Of a DNA stretch of 64,000 nucleotides, positions 52,491 through 61,012 are shown piece after piece. Made by a program: the position numbers and the translations under genes. This stretch comes from Micromonospora halotolerans (GTDB lineage Bacteria > Actinomycetota > Actinomycetes > Mycobacteriales > Micromonosporaceae). The stretch lies in the NCBI RefSeq assembly GCF_032108445.1, contig NZ_CP134876.1, positions 496,001 to 560,000 of the forward strand, read 5' to 3'. Below the pieces are notes generated by a model, which was not told the origin of the DNA, made no database searches, and saw only the letters and a list, made by a program, of their open reading frames with translations. Each line of letters starts with the position of its first letter. The stretch's first letter is position 1.

Positions 52491-53061
52491 TCAAGAGACC
52501 CGCGGCGCGGTAGTGGGCCAGGACGGGCGCGCTGTGCTCGTGGTAGACGCTCAATTGACGGGCGACGGCGGCCGGGGCGTCGTCGTCACGAAGGAACAGT
52601 TTGCTACCGCACCGGTCGCAGACACCGTGGACGAAAGTCGGTAGCGACTCGATGTGCCAGATCTTCCCGCAGCCCCGGCACGTGCGGCGTCCCGTCAAGC
52701 GCCGCGTTGCCTCGGCATCGACCAGGACCAGCTCGACCGCTTGAATCCCCAAGGTCTCCAGCGAACGCATCACCGACAGCGTCGGGAACTCCGTCCAGTA
52801 CACGAAGCCGTCGACCGCGTCGGGTTCGCCAAGCCGGCGCTGCACGATCGCGGCGATGAGCTCGGGCGGTGGCAGCTGCTCGGCGTTCATGAACCGACGC
52901 AGATCGTCGCCGAGCTCCGATCCCGCACGCACCGCTGACTGAATCGCGTCCCGAATGGAGATCGAGGGAAGTCCGAGCCGGGCGGCGAGATGATCGGCCA
53001 CCGCAGCCGTCTCCGCACCGGGTGACCCGATCAGGACCAGCCTGGCCCCCGCCAATGCCAC
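52420..53061 (-). CDS. diverged adenylate kinase-like protein
   Basis: A 213-residue protein of the adenylate kinase fold. The zinc-type LID is kept (Cys128, Cys131, Cys148, Cys151; 'CRGCGKIWH' and 'CDRCGS'), and so is 'RDDDAPAAVARQLSVYH' after it. However, the P-loop reads 'GSPGAETA' (12-19) instead of GxPGxGKGT, so the essential Lys is missing, and the NMP segment 'DGFVYWTEFPT' replaces DGFPR. It is unlikely to be a normal Adk and may have a binding or altered role. Confidence 0.75.
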   Translation of the reverse strand: MALAGARLVLIGSPGAETAAVADHLAARLGLPSISIRDAIQSAVRAGSELGDDLRRFMNAEQLPPPELIAAIVQRRLGEPDAVDGFVYWTEFPTLSVMRSLETLGIQAVELVLVDAEATRRLTGRRTCRGCGKIWHIESLPTFVHGVCDRCGSKLFLRDDDAPAAVARQLSVYHEHSAPVLAHYRAAGLLINVDAARATEEIVTELTSRFERS

Positions 53062-53152
53062 GACTCGATCCTATTCCGCTGGAGTCGATGGCACTCCGCC
53101 AGCTTGGCTACTCGCCAGGGTCGCGGACCTCTCGATGTCGCAGCCGGATCTG

Positions 53153-53506
53153 TCAGACCGCAACGGCGGCCATCTGGGTGCACGAGTCGGCGCATCGGCG
53201 GCACTGCTCGGCGCAGCGCATCATCTGGTCGTCCCCGCTGAACTGCGCGCAGTCGACCGCGCACGCCTGGCAGATCTGAGCACAGATACGCGAGATCTCC
53301 GCGTTGAACCGCGACCCACGCCCCATGAACGCGGCCGCCGTCCGGCATATCTCCGCGCAGTCCACCATCAGCTTGAGGTGCTCGGCCTCGACGTGCCGGC
53401 CACCTTGACGCAGGCAGTAGGCCAACGTCTCTTCACAGATCCGCGAACACTCCAACGCGTCGGTGATCGCCCGGTCCATCACGTCACTGCTCATGCCCTG
53501 CGCCGC
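53153..53506 (-). CDS. four-helix-bundle copper-storage (Csp/DUF326) protein
   Basis: A 117-residue all-helical protein with 13 Cys lined up along helices: 'ECSRICEETLAYC', 'DCAEICRTA', 'ICAQICQACAVDC' and 'CAEQCRRCADSC'. This is the pattern of Csp proteins that bind many Cu(I) ions inside a four-helix bundle. No signal peptide, so cytosolic (Csp3-like). ATG 53506 has GGAGG eleven bases upstream; a GTG at 53530 is the alternative. Confidence 0.85.
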   Translation of the reverse strand, partial: AAQGMSSDVMDRAITDALECSRICEETLAYCLRQGGRHVEAEHLKLMVDCAEICRTAAAFMGRGSRFNAEISRICAQICQACAVDCAQFSGDDQMMRCAEQCRRCADSCTQMAAVAV

Positions 53507-53680
53507 CATCTCGACACCAACCTCCCCCACACGTCTCGTCGGCGCTGCGGGTACCCGCCATGGCTCTGGCTAACCGGGACCGACGCCTACCGCCGCCATC
53601 CCGCGGAACTGGGCCGATGTGGTCGCCAGTAGTACCAGTCGGGCCAGCACCGTCGGACCCGCCGTACATAGGCTCCGACC

Positions 53681-54463
53681 GTGCATGGGTTCACCGACGT
53701 CGACCACCAGTCCGACCCGACCTCGTGGGTTGCCGTCCTGGACCGCCTCGGCGAGGAGCCGTTCTACCAGGCATACCAGCGGCGGGTACGCGAGTTGCTC
53801 AGTTCGTCGCCTGGTCGCCATTATCTCGAAGTAGGCGCCGGGACAGGGGCAAGCGCGGTCCGTCTGAGGGATGACCATGGCGTCAGCGTGGCCACGGTCG
53901 ACCACGCCCGGACGATGTCCGATGCGATGCGAACCCGCGGCTTGACCGAGTGCGTTGTTGCCGACGCCCATCACCTGCCGTTTCTCAGCCGCTCCTTCCA
54001 TGGCGCATGGGCCGATCGCACCCTGCAGCACGTTGCCGATCCCCACGCCGCGATCAGAGAGCTCGTCCGCGTCGTCCGGCCGGGTGGCCGCGTCGTTCTC
54101 GCAGACCCCGATTACGACACTCAGGTACTCGACATCGCCGACCAGAGCCTGGCTCGGAGCGTCCTGCGCTTCCGGGCTGATGCCCTCCTCCGCAACGGCA
54201 CCCTGGCTCATCAACAGGCCGGCCTCCTCGCCGCACAAGGCCTGGTCGACATCAACGTCGAAGCCCGAACCCTCGTGGTGCGCAGCCCGACCGCCGTCGA
54301 CAACGTGCTCGGCCTCCGAAGCTGGGCCGCCACAGCTGCCGAATGGGGCGCGCTCGACCCCGCCGAGGCGCGTGCCTTCACGGAGCAGTTCGACGATGCC
54401 GTCGCCGCGCACCGGTTCACCTACGCAGTCACGTTCTTCCTCACCGCCGCCACCGTCAACTGA
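53681..54463 (+). CDS. class I SAM-dependent methyltransferase
   Basis: A 260-residue methyltransferase. The SAM motif I is 'HYLEVGAGTGASAVRL' (about 47-62), then 'ADAHHLPFLSRSFHGAWADRTLQHV' (motif II/III) and 'ELVRVVRPGGRVVLADPDYD', typical of UbiE/small-molecule methyltransferases. A TAGGCT hexamer ends six bases before GTG, consistent with a leaderless mRNA. Substrate unknown. Confidence 0.88.
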   Translation: MHGFTDVDHQSDPTSWVAVLDRLGEEPFYQAYQRRVRELLSSSPGRHYLEVGAGTGASAVRLRDDHGVSVATVDHARTMSDAMRTRGLTECVVADAHHLPFLSRSFHGAWADRTLQHVADPHAAIRELVRVVRPGGRVVLADPDYDTQVLDIADQSLARSVLRFRADALLRNGTLAHQQAGLLAAQGLVDINVEARTLVVRSPTAVDNVLGLRSWAATAAEWGALDPAEARAFTEQFDDAVAAHRFTYAVTFFLTAATVN

Positions 54464-54565
54464 CCCGAGCACCCCGCCGGGCGCGAGCCTTGACACCCAG
54501 ACGCGGCCACTGCCGCACCGACGAGTCTTCACATCTTGGCAGCGGCGCGCGCCTCCGCTACCGTC

Positions 54566-54579
54566 CATGGGAACGCTCC
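54566..54579. promoter_or_regulatory. CebR-type operator before the GH6 cellulase
   Basis: TGGGAACGCTCCCA differs by one base from the streptomycete CebR box TGGGAGCGCTCCCA. It lies 43 bases before the cellulase start codon, in the right place to block transcription until cello-oligosaccharides appear. Confidence 0.75.
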
Positions 54580-54621
54580 CATACACTTAGACGCATCTAT
54601 GCGACCAGGAGGAAACACGTC

Positions 54622-56013
54622 GTGGCTATCCTCTCCCCCCGGCGCCGCAGATCGGCGGCCATCAGTGCGGCGGCAATCGCGGGCACGGCCGCCGCAGGCG
54701 TCTGCCTCGCCGTCGGCGGCGCGTCCGCCGGCACCGTGTCCGGATCGCTCTACCGCGACCCGAGTTCCGCCGTTGTCCGCTGGGTCGCCGCCAACTCCGG
54801 CGACTCGCGTGCCGCCATCATCCGGGACAAGATCGCGAGTCAGCCGCAGGCCCGCTGGTTCGCCAATTTCAACCCGTCGACCGTGCAGTCCGAGGTCTCC
54901 GGGCTCATCGGTGCCGCCAACGCGGCGCAGCAGATCCCGGTGCTGTCGGTGTACGAGATCACCAACCGGGACTGCGGCGGGGCCAGCGCAGGTGGGGCGC
55001 CGGACCTCAACCAGTACCAGACGTGGGTGTCCAACTTCGCCAGAGGACTCGGCAACCAGACGGTCATGATCATCCTGGAAACCGACTCGCTCGCCCTGCA
55101 GACGTGCCTGAGCAGCGGCGAGATCAGCGCGCGAAACCAGGCGATCACGGCGGCCACCCAGACCATCAAGTCGGCCAACCCCAACGCCAAGGTGTACCTC
55201 GACGGCGGCCACTCCACCTGGAACAGCGCGGGCGAGCAGGCCAACCGGCTCCGGGCGGCCGGCGTGCAGTACGCCGACGGCTTCTTCACCAACGTGTCGA
55301 ACTTCAACTCCACCTCCGGCGAGGCGAACTTCGGCCGGGCGATCATCTCCGCCCTCAACGGCATGGGCATCCCGGGCAAGCGGCAGGTCATCGACACCAG
55401 CCGCAACGGGGGTGCCAGCGGGGACTGGTGCGCCGACGACAACACCGACCGGCGCATCGGGCTGTACCCGACGACCGGCACCGGCGACGCCAACATCGAC
55501 GCGTACCTCTGGGTGAAGCCGCCGGGGGAGGCGGACGGCTGCCGCTACACGGCCGGTTCGTTCCAGCCCGACCTGGCCTACAGCCTGGCCAGCGGTGCGC
55601 CCAATCCGCCCACCACCGCGCCGCCGACGACCACGCCGCCGACCACCGCTCCCCCGACCACGACGCCGCCGACGACCGCGCCGCCGACCACGGCTCCCCC
55701 CACCAGCACGCCGCCGACCGGTAACGGCTGCTCCGCGTCGGTGACGGTCAACCAGTGGTCCGGCGGCTTCACCGCGAGCGTGACGGTCACCGCCGGCTCC
55801 GCGGACATCAACGGCTGGTCCGTGACCATCACGCTGCCCGGCGGCGCCGCGGTCACCGGCGCTTGGAACGCCCAGGCCAGCGGCACCAGCGGAACCGTCC
55901 GGTTCACCAACGCGAGCTACAACGGACACGTCGGCGCCCAGCAGTCGACCAACTTCGGCTTCCAGGGCACCGGCACCGGCCCGGGCGCGACGGCCACCTG
56001 CGCGGCCGGCTGA
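54622..56013 (+). CDS. secreted GH6 cellulase/cellobiohydrolase with C-terminal CBM2
   Basis: A 463-residue exported enzyme. Signal peptide 1-36 ('GGASAG' end). The GH6 domain (about 40-325) has 'VMIILETDSLALQTC' (catalytic acid Asp; the usual EPD reads ETD here), 'VYLDGGHSTWN', 'GFFTNVSNF', 'VIDTSRNG' and 'DAYLWVKPPGEADG'. A Pro/Thr linker then leads to a CBM2 of about 100 residues with terminal Cys. GTG 54622 follows CCAGGAGGAAA. It cuts beta-1,4-glucan outside the cell and is probably induced through CebR. Confidence 0.93.
   Translation: MAILSPRRRRSAAISAAAIAGTAAAGVCLAVGGASAGTVSGSLYRDPSSAVVRWVAANSGDSRAAIIRDKIASQPQARWFANFNPSTVQSEVSGLIGAANAAQQIPVLSVYEITNRDCGGASAGGAPDLNQYQTWVSNFARGLGNQTVMIILETDSLALQTCLSSGEISARNQAITAATQTIKSANPNAKVYLDGGHSTWNSAGEQANRLRAAGVQYADGFFTNVSNFNSTSGEANFGRAIISALNGMGIPGKRQVIDTSRNGGASGDWCADDNTDRRIGLYPTTGTGDANIDAYLWVKPPGEADGCRYTAGSFQPDLAYSLASGAPNPPTTAPPTTTPPTTAPPTTTPPTTAPPTTAPPTSTPPTGNGCSASVTVNQWSGGFTASVTVTAGSADINGWSVTITLPGGAAVTGAWNAQASGTSGTVRFTNASYNGHVGAQQSTNFGFQGTGTGPGATATCAAG
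55606..55720 (+). repeat. Pro/Thr linker-coding repeat in the GH6 gene
   Basis: Tandem units of about 12-15 bases coding for PPTT(A/T), joining the catalytic domain to CBM2. Similar to the linker in the chitinase gene. Confidence 0.85.
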
Positions 56014-56027
56014 CCCCACCCGATCCC

Positions 56028-56066
56028 CGGGCCCGGCGCGGAGGACCACTCTCCGCGCCGGGCCCG
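56028..56066 (+). terminator. terminator after the cellulase gene
   Basis: Perfect 16-bp stem with loop GACCACT, 15 bases past the stop. The following 500 bases (56067-56562) contain no gene I can support; a weak minus-strand frame 'RGSIAFPIGCVAAVVLAAV' looks like a membrane-helix remnant. Confidence 0.8.
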
Positions 56067-56562
56067 TCCCCGTCCTGCGGTACGGGCCGGACCGGCCGGC
56101 GCCGGAATGACGGTGAGCGAACGTCGCCGTACGGCGGCCAGGACGACGGCCGCGACGCACCCGATCGGGAAGGCGATGCTTCCTCGCACATCGTGCCCGG
56201 GGTATCTGCCGACGACGGCGGCACGCCGGCGTAGCCGCTCCTGCGGGACTGGGGTGGATGGTCACGGCAGTTGTTCCAGCGCCACCCGCCGCGGGCGCGT
56301 GACCAACGCCGTCGCGGGAAGGCCCGGGTCGCTCTCGATGTGTACGCCTCACCGGCCAGGAACCAGTCAGGCCCCGTCCTCAGACGGCCGGCCGACACAG
56401 GCGCAACGCGGATGCGGTCAGGACCGAGGTGAACTGCGGACTGTCACTGCGCACCCCCGACGGAGCGCTTCCCACGATAGATAAGTTAGCAACGATGTTG
56501 CCCGAGCGGTATCGGGCGGACGACCGACTGCGCAGGTCAGCGGGGATGGCTAAATTCGCCCG

Positions 56563-57429
56563 ATGCCCATCGACATGATCACTGCGGGGTCCGCAGGCAC
56601 CTGGATGCTCGGCGACCTGACCGTCAACCGGATCGGATTCGGCGCCATGCGCCTGACACACAACGGCAGCGCGGCAAGCGACCGCGACCGGGTCATCGGC
56701 GTGCTGCGCCGGGCGGTCGAGCTCGGCGTGAACCACATCGACACGGCCGCGTTCTACTTCTCGCCGCTCCGGTCGGCGAACGAGTTGATCAACACGGCCT
56801 TGTCGCCGTACGCCGACGACCTGGTCATCACCACGAAGGTCGGTCCGGGCCGCGACCCCTCGGGCGAGTGGCTGCCGCTGGCCCGGCCGGACCAGCTGCG
56901 CGGGCAGGTCGAGGAGAACCTGCGCCAACTCGGCCGCGACCACCTCGACGTCGTGAACCTGCGCCAGCACGGGCTGGACTCGGTCGCGGAGCACTTCGGC
57001 GCGCTGGCCGACCTGCGCGACGCCGGCCTTATCCGGCATCTGGGTCTGGCGAACATCCGCCCGCACCACCTCGCGCAGGCACAGGCGATCGCCCCGGTGG
57101 TGTGCGTGCAGAACCCGTACGGCGTCGACACCCGACGCATGCACGACCAGTTCGTGCGCACCTGCGGCGAGCAGGGCGTCGCGTTCGTGCCGTTCTTCGC
57201 GATCGCCGGCGACGGACGTGAGGCCGGCGGCGTGGCCACCAACGAGGCGGTGGAGGTGATCGCCCGCACACACGGCGTGACCCCAGCGCAGGTGCGGATC
57301 GCGTGGACCCTCAGCCGCGGGCCGCACCTGCTGGCCATCCCCGGCACCGGCAACCCCGATCACCTGGTCGAGAACGTCGCCGCCGGGGCGCTGCGCCTGT
57401 CTCCCGAGGAGTTGGCGACCCTCGAGTAG
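56563..57429 (+). CDS. aldo/keto reductase
   Basis: A 288-residue AKR-family NADPH-dependent reductase: 'RIGFGAMRLT', 'GVNHIDTAAFYFSPLRSANELI' (Asp and Tyr of the active site), 'LVITTKVGPG' (Lys), 'QLGRDHLDVVNLRQHG', 'GLIRHLGLAN' and 'LLAIPGTGNPDHLVEN'. It belongs to the AKR group in actinobacteria without a known substrate. TAAATT six bases before ATG suggests a leaderless mRNA. Confidence 0.9.
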   Translation: MPIDMITAGSAGTWMLGDLTVNRIGFGAMRLTHNGSAASDRDRVIGVLRRAVELGVNHIDTAAFYFSPLRSANELINTALSPYADDLVITTKVGPGRDPSGEWLPLARPDQLRGQVEENLRQLGRDHLDVVNLRQHGLDSVAEHFGALADLRDAGLIRHLGLANIRPHHLAQAQAIAPVVCVQNPYGVDTRRMHDQFVRTCGEQGVAFVPFFAIAGDGREAGGVATNEAVEVIARTHGVTPAQVRIAWTLSRGPHLLAIPGTGNPDHLVENVAAGALRLSPEELATLE

Positions 57430-57493
57430 CGGCGCCCGACAGGGCGCAGCCCTGCCACAAGTCCACCATCGTCGACGAGAGGCCCCCGTCACT

Positions 57494-58762
57494 TTGCAGG
57501 CAGCGACAACGTCCATTCCCATCCCGCCGCCGAACAGCTCATGGCTCGTTGCCCGAGGACTCATCCCCCCTCACGGCCCCCGGCGCGTCCTCGCCGTCGC
57601 CACCTTCGTCAACATGCTCGGAAGTGGCATCTTCATGGCCAGTGCCGTGCTCTTCTTCACCCGCTCCGTCGGGCTCCCCCTCACCCAGGTCGCTCTGGGC
57701 ATGGGCATCGCCGCACTCGTCGGGATGCTCGCCGGGATTCCGATCGGGCATCTCGCCGATCGGCGGGGCCCGCGCGAGATCTATCTGCTGACTCTGGTCA
57801 TCCGAGCCGCCACGATGGGGGCGCTGGCCTTCGTCCACACGTTCTGGCTGTTCGTCGTCCTGGTCTGCCTGACCCAGCTCGCTCACTCAGCCGGCGGGGC
57901 CTCCCGCGGCCCGCTGGTGCGTGGGTTCGGCGGCACAAACCTGGCCCGGTACCGTGCCTATCTTCGTTCGGTGGCCAACCTCGCCGGAGCTTGCGGTGCC
58001 CTCGTGGCCGGCGCCGCGGTGCAACTGGACACCCGCGCCGCCTACCTCGCCCTGGTCGTCGGCAACGCCACCAGCTTCGTGGCATGCGCCGCCATCATCA
58101 CCCGGCTGCCCTCACTGCCGCCGATCCCCGCACCCCAGACGACCGGGCGTTGGATCGCACTGAAGGACAAGCCCTATCTGGCCGTCACCGTGCTCGACGC
58201 CATCATGGGAATTCAGGGCCAGGTACTGGTCTTCGCACTTCCGGTGTGGATCATCTCGCAGACCAACGCGCCGCGCTGGTTCGTCGGGGTAGCCGTGCTG
58301 GTCAACACCGCCCTCGTCGCGGCGCTCCAGGTCAGAGCCAGCCGGGGCATCGACACCAGCCCAGCGGCAGGTCGAGCCATGCGCCGCTCCGGAATCGCGT
58401 TCCTGATCGGGATGGCCCTGATCGCCGCCACCTCGTCGATTCCCGGGTGGCTCGCCGTCACGGTGATGACGCTGGGGGTCGCCGCGCACACCGTCGGCGA
58501 GCTGTGGCACGCGGCCGGCTCACTCGAGCTGCAATTCCGACTCGCGCCTCCACACGCGCAGGGGCAGTACACGGGAGTCTCCGGGCTCGGCACAGGCCTG
58601 GCCAACGTCGCCGCCCCCTCCATCCTGGGCCTGCTCTGCATCGCCTGGGGAGCCCCCGGCTGGCTGCTGATGGGCGGCATCTTCGTCGCGGTCGGGCTCG
58701 CCGCCCCGGCAGTCGTCCGTTGGGGCGAGCGAACACGCCCAGATCCGGCGCACGCCGTCTAG
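57494..58762 (+). CDS. MFS transporter
   Basis: A 422-residue protein of about 12 membrane helices. Motif A follows helix 2 ('GIPIGHLADRRGPREIYLL'). It resembles drug/metabolite exporters of the actinobacterial MFS. The TTG at 57494 is the longest possible start; no good ribosome site decides it, and a start a little further in is possible. Same direction as the aldo/keto reductase, 64 bases away. Confidence 0.85.
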   Translation: MQAATTSIPIPPPNSSWLVARGLIPPHGPRRVLAVATFVNMLGSGIFMASAVLFFTRSVGLPLTQVALGMGIAALVGMLAGIPIGHLADRRGPREIYLLTLVIRAATMGALAFVHTFWLFVVLVCLTQLAHSAGGASRGPLVRGFGGTNLARYRAYLRSVANLAGACGALVAGAAVQLDTRAAYLALVVGNATSFVACAAIITRLPSLPPIPAPQTTGRWIALKDKPYLAVTVLDAIMGIQGQVLVFALPVWIISQTNAPRWFVGVAVLVNTALVAALQVRASRGIDTSPAAGRAMRRSGIAFLIGMALIAATSSIPGWLAVTVMTLGVAAHTVGELWHAAGSLELQFRLAPPHAQGQYTGVSGLGTGLANVAAPSILGLLCIAWGAPGWLLMGGIFVAVGLAAPAVVRWGERTRPDPAHAV

Positions 58763-59134
58763 CTCGGCGGTTTCGTCGCTGCGTCACCGCCAATCGTGCG
58801 CCACCGCCCGCCTCGACTTGCTCGCCAGTGACGCTTGAGGGGCTGCAGAAGACACCCGCACCAGGCGAGCCATGGTTCATTCGGCCGCCCGGTTCAGGTT
58901 GCCGAGTGGACCGGCGTGTGGGCGGCCCACCGGACCGACGGCCATCGCCACTGGGCCAAAACCCGGGGCCTCTCGTCAGGTGGGTGCCCGTAGCGGTACG
59001 TCCGACTCCTTGATCAGCCGGCAGGGCGGTGGGAGCCTGCCACCCAGTAGCAGCCGCCGGCCCGCCTACCGGGTCGGCCACCAAGGCCGAGCGCCCTGCT
59101 CCCAATCGGCTCCCAACTTAAGGGGCAAGACGGC

Positions 59135-59171
59135 AGAAGCCCGTTACCGGAGGTTCCGGTGACGGGCTTCT
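59135..59171. terminator. hairpin beside the tRNA-Val fragment
   Basis: 16-bp stem with one mismatch (arms 59135-59150 and 59156-59171), loop AGGTT. Read leftward it lies just after the tRNA 3' end, so it looks like the original tRNA terminator. The 370 bases to its left (58763-59134) hold no gene. Confidence 0.6.
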
Positions 59172-59184
59172 GACCTGTACATAC

Positions 59185-59220
59185 GGTGGGCGATTCTGGG
59201 ATCGAACCAGTGACCTCTTC
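59185..59220 (-). tRNA. 3' fragment of tRNA-Val (GAC type), likely att site
   Basis: On the minus strand these 36 bases match the end of an actinobacterial tRNA-Val as recalled: variable loop, T arm with GGTTCGATCCC, and acceptor ending CGCCCACC. The 5' half, with D arm and anticodon stem, is absent; the bases upstream do not fold into a tRNA. Integrating elements leave just such a fragment at one end. Confidence 0.6.
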
Positions 59221-59267
59221 GGCGCCTCTCTGTGTCAAGAGAAAGTCCCGAACGAGGTGTTGGCGTC

Positions 59268-60280
59268 CTAGAGCAGGGTTCGATAGACCACGTCGGCGAG
59301 GCGGCGCTTCAAGCAGCGTAGTGCTTCTCGGTGACTCTTCCCGGCTTGTCGTTTGCGCTGGTAGTAGGCCCTGCCTGCGGTGTCGCCGCGGATTTGGGTG
59401 ATGGCGATGACGTGCAGGGCACGGTTGAGTTGGCGGTCCCCTGCCCGGGAGAGTCGGTGGCGCACGACGTCGCCGGAAGAGACTTCGATCGGGGCGACGC
59501 CGGCGAAGGACGCGAAGTGCGCTGAGGAGGCGAACCGGCTGACCGAGCCGGTGCGCGCGAGCACGATGGCGGCGACGATGTCGCCGACGCCGTAGAGACG
59601 GGTCAGGGTGCTGCCGGCTGCGGCGACGGCAGCGGCGATGGCGTCACCGGCCGCGCTGATGCGCCGGTCGAGGCGTCGGATCTCGGCGACGAGGTCGACG
59701 GCGATCTGGCGCTGCGTGCGGGCCAGCAGCTCGCGGGGACGCACGGTTCGCAGCAGGGCCGCCGCGCCGTCGGCCGTGAGGTTGGCTGCGGCGCCGGCGG
59801 GCAGCAGCTGAGCGAGCAGGACGTGCAGCCGGTTGACGGTCTGGGTGCGGGTGCGCGCACCAGGTCCTCACGGTGCTCGGTCAACGCCCGCAGCGCCGCT
59901 GTGGTCTGGTCTGTCTCAACGCTACGCAGGCCTTGCGCGGTCAGCGCGGCGACCGCGACGGAGACGGCGTCCGCCTGATCGGTCTTCCGGTTGTGGCCGG
60001 TGGACAGCAGGCGCACCCGGGCGGCGAGCTTGGCTGGCACGTCGACGGCGCGTATGTCATCGGCTGCCAGCCGCGTCACCAGCGGCGCACCCAGTCCACC
60101 AGCACCCTCAATCGCCCACACCGAACGAGGGAATCGGCGGGCGAAGCGGCGCAGTTGCTGGTAGCCGTCGCGATTAACCTCTACACGCACCACAGCCAGC
60201 ACCCGCTGCGAGCTGTCGACCGCCGCCGCGGTCCAGCTCGCCTTGTGCGGATCGACGCCGATGACGACCTTGCCAGCCAT
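59268..60280 (-). pseudogene. IS110-family transposase, frameshifted
   Basis: A DEDD-type transposase/recombinase of about 335 residues if repaired. N-terminal part: 'KVVIGVDPHKASW' (Asp), 'VWAIEGAGGLGA' (Glu), 'HNRKTDQADAVSVA' (Asp-x-x-Asp). C-terminal Transposase_20 part: 'RLYGVGDIVAAIVLA' and 'APIEVSSGDVVRHRLSRAG', holding the catalytic Ser. A one-base loss near 59851-59860 shifts the frame between the two, so the protein is broken unless it is a sequencing error. IS110 elements have no inverted ends, so borders cannot be set from sequence alone. Confidence 0.85.
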
Positions 60281-60600
60281 CCGTATCCTCTCCTCGTCCG
60301 TAACCTGTGACGAGCGAGGAGGGCACACCGACTTTCAGCACCACAGGCCTCTCTCAAGCCACTCCCCGCCAGCGGCGATGGCCGGGACGCAGGCCGAAGA
60401 AAAGCCAGCCCACAGGCGGCAGGTGTGAAGCGAGCGACCCCGACCACCGCCTCGAAGATCCTGGCTGCAGACCGTGATCTCCGGCCACCATGAAACAAGT
60501 CGGTGTGAACTCTCGGCGAGCGGGCCGGATCGGGCTTGATACGAGGTCAGATGGCCTGCTGGGGCTCTTCTCGGCTCGGTTTGGCTGGCACGGTTGCTGT
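60281..60600 (-). mobile_element. noncoding end of the IS110 element, possible bridge-RNA region
   Basis: No gene is seen upstream of the transposase here. CACACCGACTT (60324-60334) is repeated inverted as AAGTCGGTGTG (60497-60507). IS110-type elements encode a guide (bridge) RNA in the noncoding end before the transposase, and this is where it would lie. The boundary at ~60600 is a guess. Confidence 0.4.
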
Positions 60601-60623
60601 ACTTCACTGCTGTACTGCTGGCA

Positions 60624-60797
60624 TCACACGAGGCGCTGAATGCGGACCTTCGGGCGCTCGTTCTTGAGGTGGCCTTGCTTGTGCTGGCGTACTTGCTCGT
60701 CCCAGACCTCCTGGTCGTAGTCGGGGTCCGGCGGGATCCACCTGTGGGAGCTGTCGCTGTAGTGGAACTTCTCGTCGCCGGGTCGCAGGATGCTCAT
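60624..60797 (-). CDS. tiny protein, third of three overlapping genes
   Basis: A 57-residue product, 'MSILRPGDEKFHYSDSSH', then 'RWIPPDPDYDQEVWDEQVRQ', strongly charged, no family recognised. Its ATG overlaps the stop of the gene before it (ATGA). The coupling and sensible composition favour a real gene. Confidence 0.5.
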   Translation of the reverse strand: MSILRPGDEKFHYSDSSHRWIPPDPDYDQEVWDEQVRQHKQGHLKNERPKVRIQRLV

Positions 60798-61012
60798 CGG
60801 GTCCAGCCGAGGAACCGCCGATGCAGCGTGCCGGCGGGTGCCCAGGTCAGGTCGGCGGTGGCGCGGACAAGCTGCGCCCCCATGTAGAGGGAGAGGGACA
60901 CCGGGGCGTCCTCGAACTCTGCTCGCAGTTCCCGGCGTCGGGTCACGCATGGCCATGGTGCGCCACAGCCACCGCAACTCCAGATCGGCAGCACCGGCCC
61001 GTGGGCGGTCAC
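60794..61012 (-). CDS. small zinc-finger-like protein
   Basis: A 72-residue product with 'WSCGGCGAPWPC' (three Cys in a knuckle-like spacing) and then 'EDAPVSLSLYMGAQLVRAT' and 'APAGTLHRRFLGWTR'. Similar small proteins accompany XRE regulators in Micromonosporaceae, as I recall; function unknown. GTG start overlaps the preceding stop (GTGA). Confidence 0.6.
   Translation of the reverse strand: MTAHGPVLPIWSCGGCGAPWPCVTRRRELRAEFEDAPVSLSLYMGAQLVRATADLTWAPAGTLHRRFLGWTR

Noticed and set aside
59185..59260. A complete tRNA-Val gene
   Set aside because: Only the T arm, variable loop and 3' acceptor strand are present. The bases toward 59260 give no D arm or valid 5-bp anticodon stem with a 7-base loop.
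59800..59870. Programmed frameshift in the IS110 transposase
   Set aside because: IS110 transposases are normally read in one frame, and no slippery heptamer with a downstream structure is apparent; a one-base loss is simpler.
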